Positions 17,856 to 27,813 of a stretch of 64,000 nucleotides of DNA are shown here, one piece after another. Every line of letters begins with the position of its first letter. Position 1 is the stretch's first letter. The stretch comes from Actinomycetota bacterium. Lineage in GTDB: Bacteria > Actinomycetota > Thermoleophilia > Gaiellales > Gaiellaceae. The stretch covers positions 144,599 to 208,598 of the forward strand of contig PLJC01000015.1 in assembly GCA_003139545.1 (NCBI GenBank). The letters run 5' to 3'. Both the position numbers and the translations under genes were made by a program. The notes under the pieces were generated by a model. It made no database searches, had not been told where the DNA came from, and saw only the letters and a list, made by a program, of their open reading frames with translations.

Positions 17856-19994
17856 TTACTCAGGGACCAGCCACACTGCGCCGAGCGGCGGCAGCGTCAG
17901 GAGCGCGGAGAACGGTTGGTCGTGCCACCCCACCGGCTCAGCCTCGACGGCGCCGAGATTGCCGACGCCGGACCCGCCGTAGAACGGCGAGTCGGAGTTG
18001 AGCAGCTCGTGCCAGCGGCAGCAGAGCGGCATGCCGACGCGATAGTCGTAGCGCGGCACGGGCGACAGGTTGAGCACGCAGACGAGCGGCCGCTCGCCAG
18101 AGTCGTCCAGTCGCGCGAACGCGAGCACGTTGTTCGACGCGTCGTTGGCCTCGAGCCAGCGGAAGCCGTTCGGATCGAAATCGCGCTCGTACAGCGCGGG
18201 CGTGTCGCGGTACGCGCGGTTCAGATCGCGGACGAGCGACTGTACGCCCGCGTGCTCCGCGTACTCGAGCAGGTTCCAGTGCAACGACCCTTCGGCGTTC
18301 CACTCCTCCCACTCGCCCAGCTCGCCGCCCATGAAGAGGAGCTTCTTGCCCGGGTGCGCCCACATGTACGCGTACAGCGAGCGCAGGTTGGCGAACTTCT
18401 GCCACCGGTCGCCGGGCATCTTGTCGAGCAGCGACCGCTTGCCGTGCACGACCTCGTCATGCGACAGCGGGAGGATGAAGTTCTCGCTGAACGCGTACAG
18501 CAGCGAGAACGTCAGCGTGTGGTGGTTGAAGCTGCGATAGACGGGGTCCTTCTGGAAGTACACGAGCGTGTCGTGCATCCAGCCCATGTTCCACTTGAAG
18601 CCGAAGCCGAGCCCGCCCAGGTACGTCGGGCGCGACACGCCGGGCCACGCCGTCGACTCCTCGGCGGCCGAAATGACGCCGGGCACGCGCGCGAACATCG
18701 TCTCGTTCATCTCCTTCAGGAACGCGACCGAGTCCAGATCCTCGCGGCCGCCGTACTCGTTCGGGATCCACTCCCCGGCCTTGCGCGAATAGTCGAGATA
18801 GAGCATCGACGCGACGGCGTCGACGCGGATCCCGTCGGCGTGATGCTCGCGCAGCCAGTAGAGCGCGTTCGACAGCAGGAAGTTCTTCACCTCGCTGCGG
18901 CCGAGGTTGAAGACGAGCGTCCCCCAGTCCGGATGCGCGCCGCGGCGCGGGTCGGCGTGCTCGTACAGATGCGTGCCGTCGAACGTCGCGAGCGCCCAGT
19001 CGTCGCGCGGGAAATGCGCGGGCACCCAGTCGAGAATGACGCCGATGCCGCGCTCGTGCATGCGCTCGACGAAGGCGCGGAAGTCGTCCGGGTCGCCGAA
19101 ACGTGACGTCGGCGCGAAGTAGCCGGTGACCTGGTATCCCCACGATCCCGAGAACGGGTGCTCCATGACGGGCAACAGTTCGACGTGCGTGAAGCCGAGA
19201 TCGGATACGTAGTCGGCGAGCTCGTCCGCGAGCTCGCGGTACGAGAGCGGGCGGTTGTCGTCGAGCGGGTTGCGCCGCCACGAGCCGAGATGCACCTCGT
19301 AGATCGACATCGGCTCGCGCAACGGCTCCGACCCGCCGCGGCGCTCGATCCACGCGTCGTCCGACCAGACGTGCTCCGAACGGAACACGCGCGACGCGTT
19401 GCCGGGCGGGACCTCGGCGTGGAATGCGACGGGGTCCGCCTTCAGCCGGAGGCGGCCGTCCTGCGAGCGGACCTCGAACTTGTAGTACGAGCCGGGCGCG
19501 ACGTCGGGGACGAAGAGCTCCCAGATGCCGGACGAGCCGAGCGACCGCATCGGGTGCAGGCGGCCGTCCCAGGAGTTGAAGTCGCCGACGACGGCGACCG
19601 AGCGCGCGTTCGGCGCCCAGACGGCGAACGCGGTGCCCGTGACGCCGTCGATCTCGCGCACATGCGCCCCGAGCTTCTCGTACAGCTCCTCGTGCCGCCC
19701 TTCCATGACCAGATGGAGATCGAGGTCGCCGAGCGTCGGCAGGAACGCGTACGGGTCGCGCACCGTGAACGTGCTGCCGTTCGGATAGTCGACTTCGAGC
19801 TCGTAGGTGAGCGGCAGCCGCGCCTTCGGCAGCATCGCCTCCCACAGGCCGGCCGGATCCTTCAGCTCCGCATCGACGCCCGCGGGTTGGACGCGTACCG
19901 CCTGCGCTTCCGGCCGGAACACCCGCACGACGACGCCGCCGTCCGCCGCGTGCGCGCCGAGGATCGCATGCGGGTCGGCACCTAGTTCGATCAC
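17856..19994 (-). CDS. glgB: 1,4-alpha-glucan branching enzyme GlgB
   Basis: A 712-residue GH13 enzyme that introduces alpha-1,6 branches into the glucan made by GlgE. Start is GTG 19994, which overlaps the maltokinase stop by four bases; longer readings are frame artefacts. The N-terminal CBM48 regions (GVVVRVFRPEAQAVRVQ, then FAVWAPNARSVAVVGDFNSWDG) precede the catalytic barrel: VILDWVPAHFP, DGIRVDAVASMLYLDYS (nucleophile Asp), ISAEESTAWPGV (acid/base Glu) and PLSHDEVVHG (Asp). The C-terminal beta domain ends with LPPLGAVWLVPE. It is the last gene of the coupled glgE operon, with branching consistent with the GlgE route. Confidence 0.96.
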   Translation of the reverse strand: MIELGADPHAILGAHAADGGVVVRVFRPEAQAVRVQPAGVDAELKDPAGLWEAMLPKARLPLTYELEVDYPNGSTFTVRDPYAFLPTLGDLDLHLVMEGRHEELYEKLGAHVREIDGVTGTAFAVWAPNARSVAVVGDFNSWDGRLHPMRSLGSSGIWELFVPDVAPGSYYKFEVRSQDGRLRLKADPVAFHAEVPPGNASRVFRSEHVWSDDAWIERRGGSEPLREPMSIYEVHLGSWRRNPLDDNRPLSYRELADELADYVSDLGFTHVELLPVMEHPFSGSWGYQVTGYFAPTSRFGDPDDFRAFVERMHERGIGVILDWVPAHFPRDDWALATFDGTHLYEHADPRRGAHPDWGTLVFNLGRSEVKNFLLSNALYWLREHHADGIRVDAVASMLYLDYSRKAGEWIPNEYGGREDLDSVAFLKEMNETMFARVPGVISAAEESTAWPGVSRPTYLGGLGFGFKWNMGWMHDTLVYFQKDPVYRSFNHHTLTFSLLYAFSENFILPLSHDEVVHGKRSLLDKMPGDRWQKFANLRSLYAYMWAHPGKKLLFMGGELGEWEEWNAEGSLHWNLLEYAEHAGVQSLVRDLNRAYRDTPALYERDFDPNGFRWLEANDASNNVLAFARLDDSGERPLVCVLNLSPVPRYDYRVGMPLCCRWHELLNSDSPFYGGSGVGNLGAVEAEPVGWHDQPFSALLTLPPLGAVWLVPE

Positions 19995-21304
19995 GCGCGG
20001 GTGGAGGTCTCCTCGATCAGCCGGTGGATGCCGCGCACCGGGATTCCGACCCAGTCCGGACGGTTGTCGAGCTCGTACTGGAGCTCGTACACCGCCTTCT
20101 CGAGCTCGAACACGGAGAGCAGCCGGTCGGTCGCCGCCGATCCCGCAGGCAAGAGCGCCGGGTCGGCCGTCTCGAAATAGCCCTCGAGGAACCGGGCACG
20201 CGCCTGCTCCTCCCACCCGTCCGGCGGCTCGACGTCGCGCAGCAGCGAGACGGCACTCGCGGCATACGCGAACGAGCGCAGCATCCCGGCCACGTCGCGC
20301 AAGGCGGAGCGTTTGCGGCGCCGCTCGGGGAGCGAGCGCGCCGGCTCGCCCTCGAAGTCGAGGATCACCCAGTCGTCGTCCGCCCACATGGTCTGGCCGA
20401 GGTGGTAGTCGCCGTGCGTGCGGATGAACTGGCCCGCAGCGCCGGCGTGCGAGAGCTGCCGCAGCTGGTCGCGGACTTCCTCGCCGCGGCCCGCGATCGG
20501 CGACACGGCCTCCTCGTCGTCCGACAGCGAGACGAAGACGCGCGCGATCTCCTCGTCGACGGTCGCCGTCAGCAGGCCGAGCGCCTCGACGCTCGGAGAC
20601 TCCGGACAGAAGGCGGGATCGTTCGGCTCGGACGCGAGCACCGTGTGCATCTCGCCGGTCACCTCGCCGAGCCGGCCGAGACGGGACAGGAAGCGCTCCG
20701 GCTCCTCGGCGAGCTCGTCGAGCGCGAGCTCCCAGCCGTCGAGCCCACCGCGCACGTACTCCTGCAGGATCCCCAGCGTGGCCGAGAGCGGCCCGCCCGC
20801 GTACGCGTACCAGCCGCCGAGCGCAGCGATGTTCGGGAAGCCGTGCTCGGTGAGGAAGCGCAGCATCTCCAGCTCGGGGTTGAGCCCGGGCTCGAGGCGG
20901 CGGAAGACCTTGAGGACGAGCTCGTCGTCGAAGACGACAGACGTGTTCGACTGCTCGGCGCCGACGTCGCGCGCGTCGTTCAGCTCGCGGCCGAGACCGG
21001 CGAACCCGGGCACGGGGCGAAACTCGACGATGCCGTCGGATCCCTGCAGCGTGAGCCCGGAACGCATCGCGCTGACGAGCTCGCGCGCGAGGCCGAAGGT
21101 CTCCTCCTCCGGGACGAGCAACTGGTAGATGTCGTGCGCGCCGGTGTCGTAGCGCAGCTCGGCGAGCGCAAGCGCGAACTGCGGATCGGCGGCGCGCAGC
21201 ACGACGGAGTCCAGCACCTGCGCGTGCGAGACGTCGCGCGACTTCCCCCCGTACCAGCGCTGCTGCACGATGCCGTCGATGAGCGATTGCTCGTCGAAGC
21301 TCAT
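19991..21304 (-). CDS. mak: Maltokinase
   Basis: A 437-residue kinase that phosphorylates maltose, supplied by TreS, to maltose-1-phosphate for GlgE. The N-terminal cap ([19 protein letters not shown]) has the maltokinase WxxGKSR signature. The kinase core shows [13 protein letters not shown] (catalytic Asp) and [12 protein letters not shown] (metal-binding Asp), followed by [14 protein letters not shown], all diagnostic of the family. The start ATG 21304 overlaps the treS stop (ATGA), and the stop overlaps glgB, so it is translationally coupled on both sides. TreS and Mak are separate here, rather than fused as in the Pep2-type or TreS-Mak chimeras of some actinobacteria. Confidence 0.95.
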   Translation of the reverse strand: MSFDEQSLIDGIVQQRWYGGKSRDVSHAQVLDSVVLRAADPQFALALAELRYDTGAHDIYQLLVPEEETFGLARELVSAMRSGLTLQGSDGIVEFRPVPGFAGLGRELNDARDVGAEQSNTSVVFDDELVLKVFRRLEPGLNPELEMLRFLTEHGFPNIAALGGWYAYAGGPLSATLGILQEYVRGGLDGWELALDELAEEPERFLSRLGRLGEVTGEMHTVLASEPNDPAFCPESPSVEALGLLTATVDEEIARVFVSLSDDEEAVSPIAGRGEEVRDQLRQLSHAGAAGQFIRTHGDYHLGQTMWADDDWVILDFEGEPARSLPERRRKRSALRDVAGMLRSFAYAASAVSLLRDVEPPDGWEEQARARFLEGYFETADPALLPAGSAATDRLLSVFELEKAVYELQYELDNRPDWVGIPVRGIHRLIEETSTRA

Positions 21305-22953
21305 CCCTGCTGCCTCAAGCGGAACCAGAAAAACCCCCTTGGCGCGAGCGTCAGCAGGTACGGCAGCTCCCCGATCGCCGGGAAGCTCGTCCGGCCGAAC
21401 ATCTCCTCCGGGACCATACCCACATAGCGTGAGAGGTCGAGCTGCACGGGCTGGGCCGAGCGGGCGAGGTTGTGCACGCAGAGGATGATGTCCTCCTCCA
21501 ACCGCCGGATATGGGCGAAAATCTGGGAGTTGTCCGAGCCGAGCGGCTCGTAGCTGCCCAGGCCGAACACCGGATGCTCCTTGCGGAGCGCGATGAACCG
21601 GTGCAGCCAGCGCAGGAAAGACGTGGGCGAGCGGAGCTGCGCCTCGACGTTGACCGCCTGGTAGCCGTACACCGGATCCATGAGCGGCTGGAGATAGAGC
21701 TGGGCCCAGTCGGCGCGCGAGAAGCCCGCGTTTCGGTCGCCCGTCCACTGCATCGGCGTTCGCACCCCGTCGCGGTCGCCGAGGTAGACGTTGTCCCCCA
21801 TGCCGATCTCGTCCCCGTAATAGAGGACGGGCGAACCTGGCAGCGAGAAGAGGATGGCGTGCATCAGCTCGATGTCGTCCCTGCCCCCGTCCAGGAGGGG
21901 CGCGAGCCGGCGGCGGATCCCGAGGTTGAGCTTCATCCGGGGATCCTTCGCGTACTCGGCGTACATGTAGTCGCGCTCGTCGGCGGTGACCATCTCGAGC
22001 GTCAGCTCATCGTGGTTGCGCAGGAAGAGCCCCCACTGGCAGTTGTCGGGGATGGGCGGCGTGCGTTCGAGGATCTCGTACACCGGCGTCGCGTCCTCGC
22101 GACGGACGGCCATGAACATGCGCGGCATCACCGGGAAGTGGAACGCCATGTGGCACTCGTCGCCGTCGCCGAAGTACTGGACGACGTCGGCCGGCCACTG
22201 GTTCGCCTCGGCGAGGAGGACGCGATCGGGATAGCGCGCGTCGATCTCCGTACGCACGCGCTTCAGGTACTCGTGCGTCTCGGGGAGGTTCTCGCCGTTC
22301 GTTCCCTCACGCTCGAACAGATACGGCACGGCGTCGAGGCGGAAGCCGTCGATGCCGAGGTCGAGCCAGAAGCGCAGGACGTTGAGCATCGCCTCCTGCA
22401 CCTCGACGTTGTCGAAGTTCAGGTCGGGCTGGTGGCTGAAGAAGCGGTGCCAGTAGTACTGCCCGCGCACGGGATCGAACGTCCAGTTCGACGGCTCCGT
22501 GTCGACGAAGATGACGCGCGCGTCGCGATACGCCTCGTCATTGTCCGCCCACACGTACCAGTCGCCGCGCGGGCCGGTGGGATCGGTGCGCGACTCCTGG
22601 AACCACGGATGGTCGGCGGAGGTGTGGTTCATGACCAGGTCGGCGATGACGCGGATACCGCGCTGGTGCGACTGCTCGACGAACTCCTTGAAGTCGTCCA
22701 CCGTGCCGTAGTCGGGATGGATGCCGAAGAAGTCGGCGATGTCGTAACCGCCGTCCCGCAGCGGGGACGGATACATCGGCAGCAGCCAGATGCAGTCGAC
22801 GCCGAGCCACTGCAGGTAGTCGAGCTTCTCGATGAGCCCGCGGAAGTCGCCGGCGCCGTCGTCGTTGCCGTCGAAGAAGCCGCGGATGTGCACTTCGTAG
22901 AAGACGGCGCGCTTGAACCACAGCGGGTCGCGCTCGAACCACTGTTCGCTCAT
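21301..22953 (-). CDS. treS: Trehalose synthase TreS (maltose alpha-D-glucosyltransferase)
   Basis: A 550-residue GH13 enzyme that interconverts trehalose and maltose, linking trehalose to glycogen through maltokinase and GlgE. It begins with [19 protein letters not shown], the family N-terminus. Conserved regions: [33 protein letters not shown] (nucleophile Asp), LLAEANQWP (acid/base Glu) and [13 protein letters not shown] (Asp). Length is as expected. ATG 22953 overlaps the glgE stop. This is the second gene of glgE-treS-mak-glgB. The direction of flux (trehalose to maltose in vivo) is inference from gene context. Confidence 0.96.
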   Translation of the reverse strand: MSEQWFERDPLWFKRAVFYEVHIRGFFDGNDDGAGDFRGLIEKLDYLQWLGVDCIWLLPMYPSPLRDGGYDIADFFGIHPDYGTVDDFKEFVEQSHQRGIRVIADLVMNHTSADHPWFQESRTDPTGPRGDWYVWADNDEAYRDARVIFVDTEPSNWTFDPVRGQYYWHRFFSHQPDLNFDNVEVQEAMLNVLRFWLDLGIDGFRLDAVPYLFEREGTNGENLPETHEYLKRVRTEIDARYPDRVLLAEANQWPADVVQYFGDGDECHMAFHFPVMPRMFMAVRREDATPVYEILERTPPIPDNCQWGLFLRNHDELTLEMVTADERDYMYAEYAKDPRMKLNLGIRRRLAPLLDGGRDDIELMHAILFSLPGSPVLYYGDEIGMGDNVYLGDRDGVRTPMQWTGDRNAGFSRADWAQLYLQPLMDPVYGYQAVNVEAQLRSPTSFLRWLHRFIALRKEHPVFGLGSYEPLGSDNSQIFAHIRRLEEDIILCVHNLARSAQPVQLDLSRYVGMVPEEMFGRTSFPAIGELPYLLTLAPRGFFWFRLRQQG

Positions 22954-24761
22954 CGGACAACCTTAAGCATGTGGCTCTTCCCGGGCGGCAGCTCGACGTA
23001 ATTGCGGCCGATATGCCACGTCCACTCGGCTCCCGCGAGGAGGTCGCGCACCTTGTAGGTCGGCGGGAGGCCGGTCGCGACCGGGAGGATGCACACGCCG
23101 CGCTGCGCCGCCTTCGGGTCGAGGTTGACGACGACGAGCACGTCGTTGTCGCCCGCGCGCTTCAGGTAGCCGAACAGCTGCTCGTTCTCGGTCTCGAGGA
23201 ACGTGACGTTGTCGAGCCGCTGCAGCGCAGCGTTCTCGCGCCGCACGCGATTGAGCGTCGCGATGAGCGGCAGCAGCGGGCCGTCGAGGCGCCGCTTCTT
23301 CACCTCGTACTTCTCCGAGTCGAGGTACTCCTCGCTGCCTTCGCGCACCGGCACGTTCTCGAAGCTCTCGAAACCCGAGTAGATCCCGTACGCCGGCGAC
23401 AGGGTGGCCGCGAGCACGAGTCGCGCCTCGAACGCGGGCGGCCCGCCGCGTTGCAGGTACTCGTGCAGGATGTCGGGCGTGTTCGCGAACACGTTCGGCC
23501 GGTAGATCTCCGACCAGTCGAGCAGCTGGCCCATGAACTCGAGCAGCTCCCAGCGCGTGTTCTTCCACGTGAAGTACGTGTAGCTCTGCGCGAACCCGGA
23601 CTTCGCGAGCGTCGTCATCATCGCGGGGCGCGTGAACGCCTCGGCGAGGAAGATCACCTCCGGATGGTCGCGGCGCACCTCGTCGATCAGCCACTCCCAG
23701 AAGGGCACCGGCTTCGTGTGCGGGTTGTCGACGCGGAAGACGGTGACGCCGCGCTCGACCCAGGTGAGGACGACGTCGCGCAGCGCGGCCCAGAGCCCTT
23801 TCCAGTCCTCGCTCTCGAAGTTCACGTTGTAGATGTCCTGGTACTTCTTCGGCGGGTTCTCCGCGTACTTCAGCGTCCCGTCCGGGCGGCGGTTGAACCA
23901 CTCGGGGTGCTCCTTGAGCCACGGGTGGTCGGGCGAGCACTGGATGGCGAAGTCGATCGCGATCTCGATGCCGTGCTTCTTCGCGTCCGCGACGAGCCGC
24001 TCGAACTCCTTCAGGGAGCCAAGCTCGGGATGAACCGCGTCGTGTCCGCCCTCGCTGCTGCCGATCGCCCACGGGCTGCCCGGATCCTTCGGGCCTGCGG
24101 TGAGCGTGTTGTTGCGGCCCTTCCGATTCGTGCGTCCGATCGGGTGGATGGGCGGCAGGTAGAGCACGTCGAAGCCGAGGTCGGCGAAGTCCGGCAGCAG
24201 CTTGCGCACGCCTTCGAAGCCGCCCCACGACCGCGGGAAGAGCTCGTACCACGAGCCGAACCGCGCGAGCACGCGGTCGACGTCCACCTCGTACACCTCC
24301 GACGACGCGGTCCCGGAGCGGTCGCCCGCCGGCGCGGCGAGCGCCTCCGCGACCGTCACCGCCGCGCGGCCGAGCAGCGCGGCGCCCTCGGCGAGCTCGC
24401 TGCTGACGTCTTCCTGGCCACCCTCGACCTTGCGCCGCAACTCGTCCTGGAAGGAGGCGATCCGGTCCGTCCACGCCTCGATACGAAACGACCACGCACC
24501 GGAACGGTCGACCGGGAAGGACCCGGACCACTGATCGTTGCCGAGCGCGGCCAACGGCGCCTCCTGCCAGCGCGAGGTCCCGGCAGGCCGGTAGCGCACG
24601 GCCGCGCCGAGGACGTCGTGCCCGTCGCGAAAGATGCGCGCTGCGATATCGACTCGCTCGCCGGCGACACGCTTCACCGGGAAGCGGCCGCAGTCGACCT
24701 GCGGCACGACCTCGAGGATCTGGATGCGCGGGGGCGGTGTGGATGTCTTCGGCAGTGGCAC
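22950..24761 (-). CDS. glgE: GlgE alpha-1,4-glucan:maltose-1-phosphate maltosyltransferase
   Basis: A 603-residue GH13_3 enzyme that extends alpha-1,4-glucans using maltose-1-phosphate. Domains: an N-terminal Ig-like region (about 10-110), a helical insertion (about 105-150), then the barrel. Motifs include [33 protein letters not shown] (nucleophile Asp), [11 protein letters not shown] (acid/base Glu) and [15 protein letters not shown] (Asp). [15 protein letters not shown] is a typical GlgE segment. Length is slightly below the usual 650-700. It starts at ATG 24761, divergent from malQ with only about 20-40 bases between starts, so promoters overlap. First gene of the coupled glgE-treS-mak-glgB run. 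Confidence 0.96.
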   Translation of the reverse strand: MPLPKTSTPPPRIQILEVVPQVDCGRFPVKRVAGERVDIAARIFRDGHDVLGAAVRYRPAGTSRWQEAPLAALGNDQWSGSFPVDRSGAWSFRIEAWTDRIASFQDELRRKVEGGQEDVSSELAEGAALLGRAAVTVAEALAAPAGDRSGTASSEVYEVDVDRVLARFGSWYELFPRSWGGFEGVRKLLPDFADLGFDVLYLPPIHPIGRTNRKGRNNTLTAGPKDPGSPWAIGSSEGGHDAVHPELGSLKEFERLVADAKKHGIEIAIDFAIQCSPDHPWLKEHPEWFNRRPDGTLKYAENPPKKYQDIYNVNFESEDWKGLWAALRDVVLTWVERGVTVFRVDNPHTKPVPFWEWLIDEVRRDHPEVIFLAEAFTRPAMMTTLAKSGFAQSYTYFTWKNTRWELLEFMGQLLDWSEIYRPNVFANTPDILHEYLQRGGPPAFEARLVLAATLSPAYGIYSGFESFENVPVREGSEEYLDSEKYEVKKRRLDGPLLPLIATLNRVRRENAALQRLDNVTFLETENEQLFGYLKRAGDNDVLVVVNLDPKAAQRGVCILPVATGLPPTYKVRDLLAGAEWTWHIGRNYVELPPGKSHMLKVVR

Positions 24762-24798
24762 GGCGCAGGAAGTCTCCCGGATGGGAGAGGATCAAGAC

Positions 24799-26001
24799 GT
24801 GGAGCTCGGTCGCTCGTCCGGCATCCTGCTGCATCCGACCTCGCTCCCGGGCGGTCGACTGGGCGACGAGGCGTACCGCTTCGTCGACTGGCTGGCGGAG
24901 GCCGGGCAATCGTGGTGGCAGATGCTGCCGATCGGCCCGCCGGACGAGTTCGGCTCGCCGTACCGGACGACGTCGGCGTTCGCCGGATCGCCGGCGCTGC
25001 TCGCCGATCCCGCGGCGCCGGTGAGCGCAGCGGAGATCGAGGACTTCGTCGGAGCGAAGCCGTACTGGAGCGCCGAGTGGGCGCACTTCGAGGGCGCGGG
25101 CGCGCTCGCCGACCAGGTGCGGTTCGAGCGCGAGTGGACGGCGCTGCGCGGATACGCCCGCGAGCGCGGCGTGCGGCTGATCGGAGACGTCCCGATCTAC
25201 GTCTCCGACATCGGCGCGGACATCCAGGCGTGGCCGGAGCTGTTCTCGCACGGCGAGGTCGCCGGCGCGCCACCGGACCCGCTGAACGCGAACGGCCAGC
25301 ACTGGGGCAACCCGTTGTACGACTGGCCCGCGCATCGCGCCACCGGCTTTCGCTGGTGGGTCGAGCGCTTCCGCCGCACGTTCGAGCACGTGGACATGGC
25401 GCGCGTCGATCACTTCCGCGGTTTCGTCTCGTACTGGGCAATCCCCGCCGGCCTCAAGACGGCGCGCAACGGCCACTGGCGTCGCGCGCCCGGCGCCGAG
25501 CTCTTCGCCGCGATCGAGGCCGCACTCGGCGACCTGCCGCTGATCGCGGAAGACCTCGGCGTGATCACACCGGCCGTCTACCGCCTGCGCGACGAGCTCG
25601 GGCTCCCCGGCATCGTCGTCCTCCACTGGGCGTTCGGCCGGCCGCCGACGAGCCTGCACGCGCCGGCGAACCATCCGGAGAACGCCGTCGTGTACACGAG
25701 CACGCACGACACGGACACGGCGGTGGGATGGTTCGACTCCCTGACCCGCAAACAGCAGGCGGCGACCGGGCTCGACCCGGCCGAGCCGAACTGGGCGCTG
25801 ATCCGCATGGCGATGACCTCGCGCGCGCGCCTGGCCATCGTTCCCATCCAGGACGTGCTCGGCCTCGGCACCGAGGGGCGCATGAACTACCCCGGCCGGA
25901 CGTACGGGAACTGGGGCTGGCAGTACCACCACGGTGACCTGACCCCGGAGCTCGCGGCGCGCCTGCGCGCGGCGACCGAGGACGGTCGCCGCAGCGGGTG
26001 A
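24799..26001 (+). CDS. malQ: Compact 4-alpha-glucanotransferase (MalQ/DPE1 family)
   Basis: A 400-residue GH77 disproportionating enzyme for short maltodextrins. GTG 24799 is preferred because GAGAGG at 24785-24790 lies eight bases upstream; ATG 24781 would add six residues. Characteristic motifs: SSGILLHPTSLPGGRLG at the N-terminus, RLIGDVPIYVSD, MARVDHFRGF (nucleophile Asp), LIAEDLGVIT (acid/base Glu), VVYTSTHDTDTAVGWF (Asp) and LGTEGRMNYPGR near the end. The protein is about 100 residues shorter than typical MalQ: the helical region between the first barrel motif and RLIGDVPIY is reduced to about 60 residues. The catalytic set is intact, so it should be active. It is divergent from glgE. 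Confidence 0.93.
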   Translation: MELGRSSGILLHPTSLPGGRLGDEAYRFVDWLAEAGQSWWQMLPIGPPDEFGSPYRTTSAFAGSPALLADPAAPVSAAEIEDFVGAKPYWSAEWAHFEGAGALADQVRFEREWTALRGYARERGVRLIGDVPIYVSDIGADIQAWPELFSHGEVAGAPPDPLNANGQHWGNPLYDWPAHRATGFRWWVERFRRTFEHVDMARVDHFRGFVSYWAIPAGLKTARNGHWRRAPGAELFAAIEAALGDLPLIAEDLGVITPAVYRLRDELGLPGIVVLHWAFGRPPTSLHAPANHPENAVVYTSTHDTDTAVGWFDSLTRKQQAATGLDPAEPNWALIRMAMTSRARLAIVPIQDVLGLGTEGRMNYPGRTYGNWGWQYHHGDLTPELAARLRAATEDGRRSG

Positions 26002-26009
26002 AGACAAGC

Positions 26010-26032
26010 CGGTCCGGTAACGGTCCGGTGAA
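26010..26032 (-). promoter_or_regulatory. PHO-box-like 11-bp tandem repeat upstream of CYTH-CHAD gene
   Basis: Two near-identical 11-bp copies (CGGTCCGGTAA at 26010-26020, CGGTCCGGTGA at 26021-26031) occupy the 43-base gap between malQ and the CHAD gene. On the minus strand they read TTCACC (26027-26032) and GTTACC (26016-26021), 11 bp apart, as in actinobacterial PHO boxes. Orientation is opposite to the gene. Confidence 0.4.
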
Positions 26033-26044
26033 TCCCGAATCGCC

Positions 26045-27448
26045 GTGAGCGGCGCGGCTATCGTCACCGTCGTGGAAGCGGTTGCCGAGTACGAGCGCAA
26101 GCTCGATGCGCCGGAAGGCTTCGAGCTCCCCGACCTGGGCGGGGAGCCGCTCGAGCCGCGGGTCTTCACGTCGATCTACCACGACACGGCCGACCGCTCG
26201 CTGGCGCACGCCGGGATCACGCTGCGCCGGCGCACCGAGCGGGGACGGAGCCTCTGGCAGCTCAAGCTCCCGGCCGGCGACGCGAGGCTCGAGCTCGAGG
26301 AGGCGGGTGGGCCTGCGGGGGCACCGAAGTCGATCGCGCAACTGCTCGTCGCACACCTCCGGCACGGACCGGTCGCACCCGTCGCCGAGCTGCGCACGCG
26401 CCGGCACGGAGCGCTTGTGGCGCGCAACGGCAGCACAGCCGAGGTGACGATCGACGACGTCTCGGTCATGGACGCACTCCGCGTCGTCGAGGAGTTCGTG
26501 GAGATCGAGGTCGAGCTGAAGCAGGGCAAGCCGAAGCAGCTGGGCGTGATCGCGGACGAGCTGGAACATGCAGGCGCCCGACCGACGGATGGCACCCCGA
26601 AGTTGTTCCGGGTGCTGCGCCTTCCGGTCGACGACCATGCGCCCGCAGGCCCGCTCGATGCGCTGCGCATCCGGCTGCGCGCGCAACTACGCACCGTGCT
26701 CGCCAACGATCCCGGCACGCGGCTCGGGCGCGATCCGGAGAGCCTGCACGACATGCGCGTCGCCGTCCGCCGCTCGCGCGCGCTCTTGCGCGCCGGACAG
26801 CCGCTGTACGCGAACGACCTGAGCGGTCTCACGGAGGAGCTGCGCTGGGTGGGCGAGAAGCTCGGCGCCGTCCGCGACCTCGACGTTCTCCTCGAGCGCC
26901 TGCGCGCGGAAACCGAGGACCTCGATCCCGCCGACCGCACGGCATCTCGGGCGTTGCTGCGGACGCTCGAGCGCCGGCGCACGAGCGCACGCACGTCGCT
27001 GCTGAAGGTCCTCGGCGGCGACCGGTACTTCGCGCTACTCGATCGCTTCGCTGCGGAGGTCGACGGGCTCACGCCCAGCGGTGCCGACGTCACGCTCGAC
27101 GAGCTCGCGAAGCGAGAGCTGAAGAAGCTGCGCAAGGACGTCCGCGCGACGGGCACGGAGCCGGCGGACGACGAGCTGCACGCGCTGCGCAAGCGCGGCA
27201 AGCGCGTCCGCTACGCGTACGAGCTCGCCGGCAAGAGCGCAGTGGTCAAGCGTGCGAAAGCGCTGCAGGACGTGCTCGGCGAGCACCAGGACTCCGTCGT
27301 CGCGGAAATGACTCTGCGCGACCTCTCCTCCGCGCCGGAGCGGGCGATCGTCGCCGGCCGCCTGATCGAGCGCGAACGCGCCCGGCGCGCAAGCGCACGC
27401 AATGGTTGGCGCAGGGCCTGGGACCGTCTCGCCCGCGCCGCGAAGTGA
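26045..27448 (+). CDS. CYTH-CHAD protein (triphosphate tunnel / polyphosphate-binding)
   Basis: A 467-residue fusion. The CYTH domain (about 10-190) begins with VAEYERKLDA, giving the ExExK-type signature of triphosphate tunnel metalloenzymes. TLRRRTERGRSLWQLKLP and later acidic strands (EFVEIEVELKQG) supply the paired basic and acidic tunnel residues. The CHAD domain (about 215-460) is helical with conserved His/Arg/Lys pairs (SLHDMRVAVRRSRALLRAG, LHALRKRGKRVRYAYELAG) that bind polyphosphate in characterised CHAD proteins. It probably acts on or localises to polyphosphate. GTG 26045 is the longest plausible start; in-frame GTG 26072 is an alternative. It overlaps the Nudix gene (GTGA) and lies in the ppx-ppk region. 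Confidence 0.93.
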   Translation: MSGAAIVTVVEAVAEYERKLDAPEGFELPDLGGEPLEPRVFTSIYHDTADRSLAHAGITLRRRTERGRSLWQLKLPAGDARLELEEAGGPAGAPKSIAQLLVAHLRHGPVAPVAELRTRRHGALVARNGSTAEVTIDDVSVMDALRVVEEFVEIEVELKQGKPKQLGVIADELEHAGARPTDGTPKLFRVLRLPVDDHAPAGPLDALRIRLRAQLRTVLANDPGTRLGRDPESLHDMRVAVRRSRALLRAGQPLYANDLSGLTEELRWVGEKLGAVRDLDVLLERLRAETEDLDPADRTASRALLRTLERRRTSARTSLLKVLGGDRYFALLDRFAAEVDGLTPSGADVTLDELAKRELKKLRKDVRATGTEPADDELHALRKRGKRVRYAYELAGKSAVVKRAKALQDVLGEHQDSVVAEMTLRDLSSAPERAIVAGRLIERERARRASARNGWRRAWDRLARAAK

Positions 27449-27813
27449 CCGACGTCGTCCGCGCAGCCGGCGGCGTGGTGCAGCGCGGCGGCGACGTGCT
27501 CCTCGTGCACCGTCCGAGATACGACGACTGGACGTTCCCGAAGGGGAAGGCGGAGGAGGGCGAGTCGGACGAGGACTGCGCGCTACGCGAGGTGCACGAG
27601 GAGACCGGTCTGCACTGTGTGCTCGAGGACGAGCTCCCATCCACGCACTACGTCGATACGAAGGGCAGGCCGAAGCGCGTGCGCTGGTGGCGCATGAGCG
27701 TGCAGGCGGACGACGGCTTCACCGCCAACGAGGAGGTCGACGAGCTGCGCTGGGTCGACCAAGTGACGGCCGCAGGCTTACTCAGCTATCCGCGCGACGT
27801 GACGTTGATCTAG
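27445..27813 (+). CDS. Nudix hydrolase (MutT-type)
   Basis: A 122-residue Nudix hydrolase. The Nudix box runs from GKAEEGESDEDCALREVHEETGL, matching Gx5Ex7REUxEExGU. The start GTG 27445 overlaps the CHAD stop, so the two are translationally coupled. In Mycobacterium, mutT1, a Nudix protein fused to a histidine phosphatase, neighbours ppk1; here only the Nudix half is present. Substrates could be (di)nucleoside polyphosphates, 8-oxo-dGTP or inositol pyrophosphate-like molecules; the polyphosphate neighbourhood favours a phosphoanhydride substrate, but this is inference. Its stop overlaps the convergent ppx stop by four bases. Confidence 0.9.
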   Translation: MTDVVRAAGGVVQRGGDVLLVHRPRYDDWTFPKGKAEEGESDEDCALREVHEETGLHCVLEDELPSTHYVDTKGRPKRVRWWRMSVQADDGFTANEEVDELRWVDQVTAAGLLSYPRDVTLI

